Program-made: the position numbers and the translations under genes
The notes under the pieces: generated by a model
Told to the model about the DNA's origin: nothing
What the model saw: the letters and a program-made list of their open reading frames with translations, nothing else
The model's database searches: none
Shown here: positions 63,132 through 64,000 of the stretch, one piece after another
Position numbering within the stretch: position 1 is the first letter of the stretch
How the letters are laid out: each line of letters starts with the position of its first letter
Assembly: GCA_030539115.1 (NCBI GenBank)
Contig: JAUNSR010000004.1
Span: 31,288 to 95,287 of the forward strand
Direction of reading: 5' to 3'
Length of the DNA stretch: 64,000 nt
DNA from: Bacteroidales bacterium
GTDB lineage: Bacteria; Bacteroidota; Bacteroidia; Bacteroidales; JAUNSR01

Positions 63132-64000
63132 ATGATTCTACTGTTGGTTATAAAAGTTTTATTATCAGTTAATCTTTTGTTGCCGGTTACACTAAATGCC
63201 GGTCGGAAGAATAATGAGTCTTATAGTTTTGATGTAATAAAAGATAAAAATTTCAATAATGGATTTGCTGTTTCTCCTTTAACTCCGAAAGAGGTTATAG
63301 AAAAAGGTGGTTTTAAAAATGCAAATATTGATACCTTAAGTTTACTACAGAGCAAAAAATCTCCGGATTGGCAGTTGTGCCAATGGCATAGTAAATTTCC
63401 TATTACCAAACATGATCTTTTTTTGAATAATGACAGCTTAATCATTTATAAGAATGAGGCAAAAGAGATAAGATATAATAAAAAAGACAGCAGTATTTTA
63501 TTAAAGGTGTTTGCTTCAAAGGAATATTACCATCCAAGAACTGTAAATGAAGATTGGGTGCATTTGTTGATACAACAGGATTTTGACAAGATGCCCAATA
63601 TTGAAAAATCTAAGCATATCTATCTTTCATTCAGCGTGAGATTAATTGAGTGTGAAAATAAAATGAAAGATGATGAATTTGACAGCAACATTCATACAGC
63701 TCAAGCTCCATTTTACCTTTATCTTAGAAATACAAATAAAAACAGTGTTGATTACAATCATGCTTTATGGTTAGGAATCTCAACGTTTGATTACAGATAT
63801 CCAAATACCCTTGAAAATGATAATGTACATCTCGACAAGGGTACAAATACATACATATATACCACCTCTCAAACTGAATTTTGGGGCAATATAAGTTTTC
63901 AGGATAAAAAATGGCATGAAACAAGTGTGGATATTAAACCTATAATTGTCAAAGCCGTTGAAAAACTAAAGGGAAAAAATGTTTTTAATAATACATCTCT
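63132..64000 (+). CDS. Secreted protein of unknown function, cut by the window end
   Basis: The frame is open from the ATG at 63132 to the last base (289 complete codons, no stop), so the 3' end is missing. It has a signal peptide (MILLLVIKVLLSVNLLLPVT, cleaved after LNAG). The mature part is rich in aromatic and charged beta-strand patterns: SPDWQLCQWHSKFPIT, SILLKVFASKEYYHP, HLLIQQDFD, HIYLSFSVRLIECENK, ALWLGISTFDYRYP and YTTSQTEFWGNISF. This suggests an extracellular beta-sandwich, perhaps carbohydrate-related. I do not recognise the family. It starts 51 bases after the methyltransferase gene. Confidence 0.8.
   Translation, partial: MILLLVIKVLLSVNLLLPVTLNAGRKNNESYSFDVIKDKNFNNGFAVSPLTPKEVIEKGGFKNANIDTLSLLQSKKSPDWQLCQWHSKFPITKHDLFLNNDSLIIYKNEAKEIRYNKKDSSILLKVFASKEYYHPRTVNEDWVHLLIQQDFDKMPNIEKSKHIYLSFSVRLIECENKMKDDEFDSNIHTAQAPFYLYLRNTNKNSVDYNHALWLGISTFDYRYPNTLENDNVHLDKGTNTYIYTTSQTEFWGNISFQDKKWHETSVDIKPIIVKAVEKLKGKNVFNNTS

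Overview
The window is an AT-rich chromosomal segment from a member of the Bacteroidota, most likely order Bacteroidales. The evidence is a SusC/SusD pair with BT_3987-type (DUF1735) surface lipoproteins, the lineage-specific DUF4835 gene between coaBC and recN, many secreted lipoproteins, start codons with no Shine-Dalgarno sequence, and promoters of the Bacteroides type (TTTG, about 19-21 bases, TAnnTTTG). No rRNA, tRNA, CRISPR array, transposase or phage gene was recognised. Most of the window is core genome.

Layout. 38-4649: a degenerate M23 protein, dxr, rseP and an RlmI-type rRNA methyltransferase on the + strand. 4736-9718: sbcD-sbcC. 10124-11710: a secreted clan GH-A glycosidase. 11817-15505: dnaN, a DnaQ-like exonuclease, an MmcQ/YjbR protein, and coaC and coaB as two abutting frames. 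15590-20103: the DUF4835 gene, recN, rlmB, a GNAT acetyltransferase and a RidA protein. 20704-29483: a five-gene SusC/SusD glycan-uptake operon with no enzyme or regulator next to it. 29677-36786: folC (-), a PIN-PhoH ATPase, an S41 protease lipoprotein and a patatin-barrel protein. 36799-37050 holds three 84-bp tandem repeats. 37354-41398 (-): an orphan lipoprotein, an MltF-like transglycosylase and udk. 41595-51847: a Dabb protein, serB, clpB, tgt, an LptF/LptG permease, a thioredoxin-fold protein without CXXC, a membrane acyltransferase and a small acidic protein. 52357-58602: an OmpA-like gene, a secreted protein of unknown function, proS, and a minus-strand cluster with an ABC ATPase, a membrane protein, a YtrA-type GntR regulator and a small membrane protein. 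59502-64000: an alpha-L-fucosidase, a PG_1098-type methyltransferase and a secreted protein cut by the window end.

The most interesting signal is a 105-bp leader element. It is found in tandem directly before the OmpA-like gene (52252-52356, plus an older copy upstream) and before the ABC membrane protein (57501-57710). A shorter relative precedes the small membrane protein (56277-56340), and possible remnants precede the ABC ATPase. Each full copy starts with a four-codon mini-ORF, contains an AAGGTA-N17-TACCTT dyad 34 bases before the start codon, and runs ATG to ATG. The element probably ties these genes into one regulon, either as the operator of the local GntR protein or as a structured RNA leader. 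Other points are the in-frame TAG that splits coaBC, the foldable 84-bp repeats, a Tgt without its zinc cysteines, and several short unexplained intergenic repeats.
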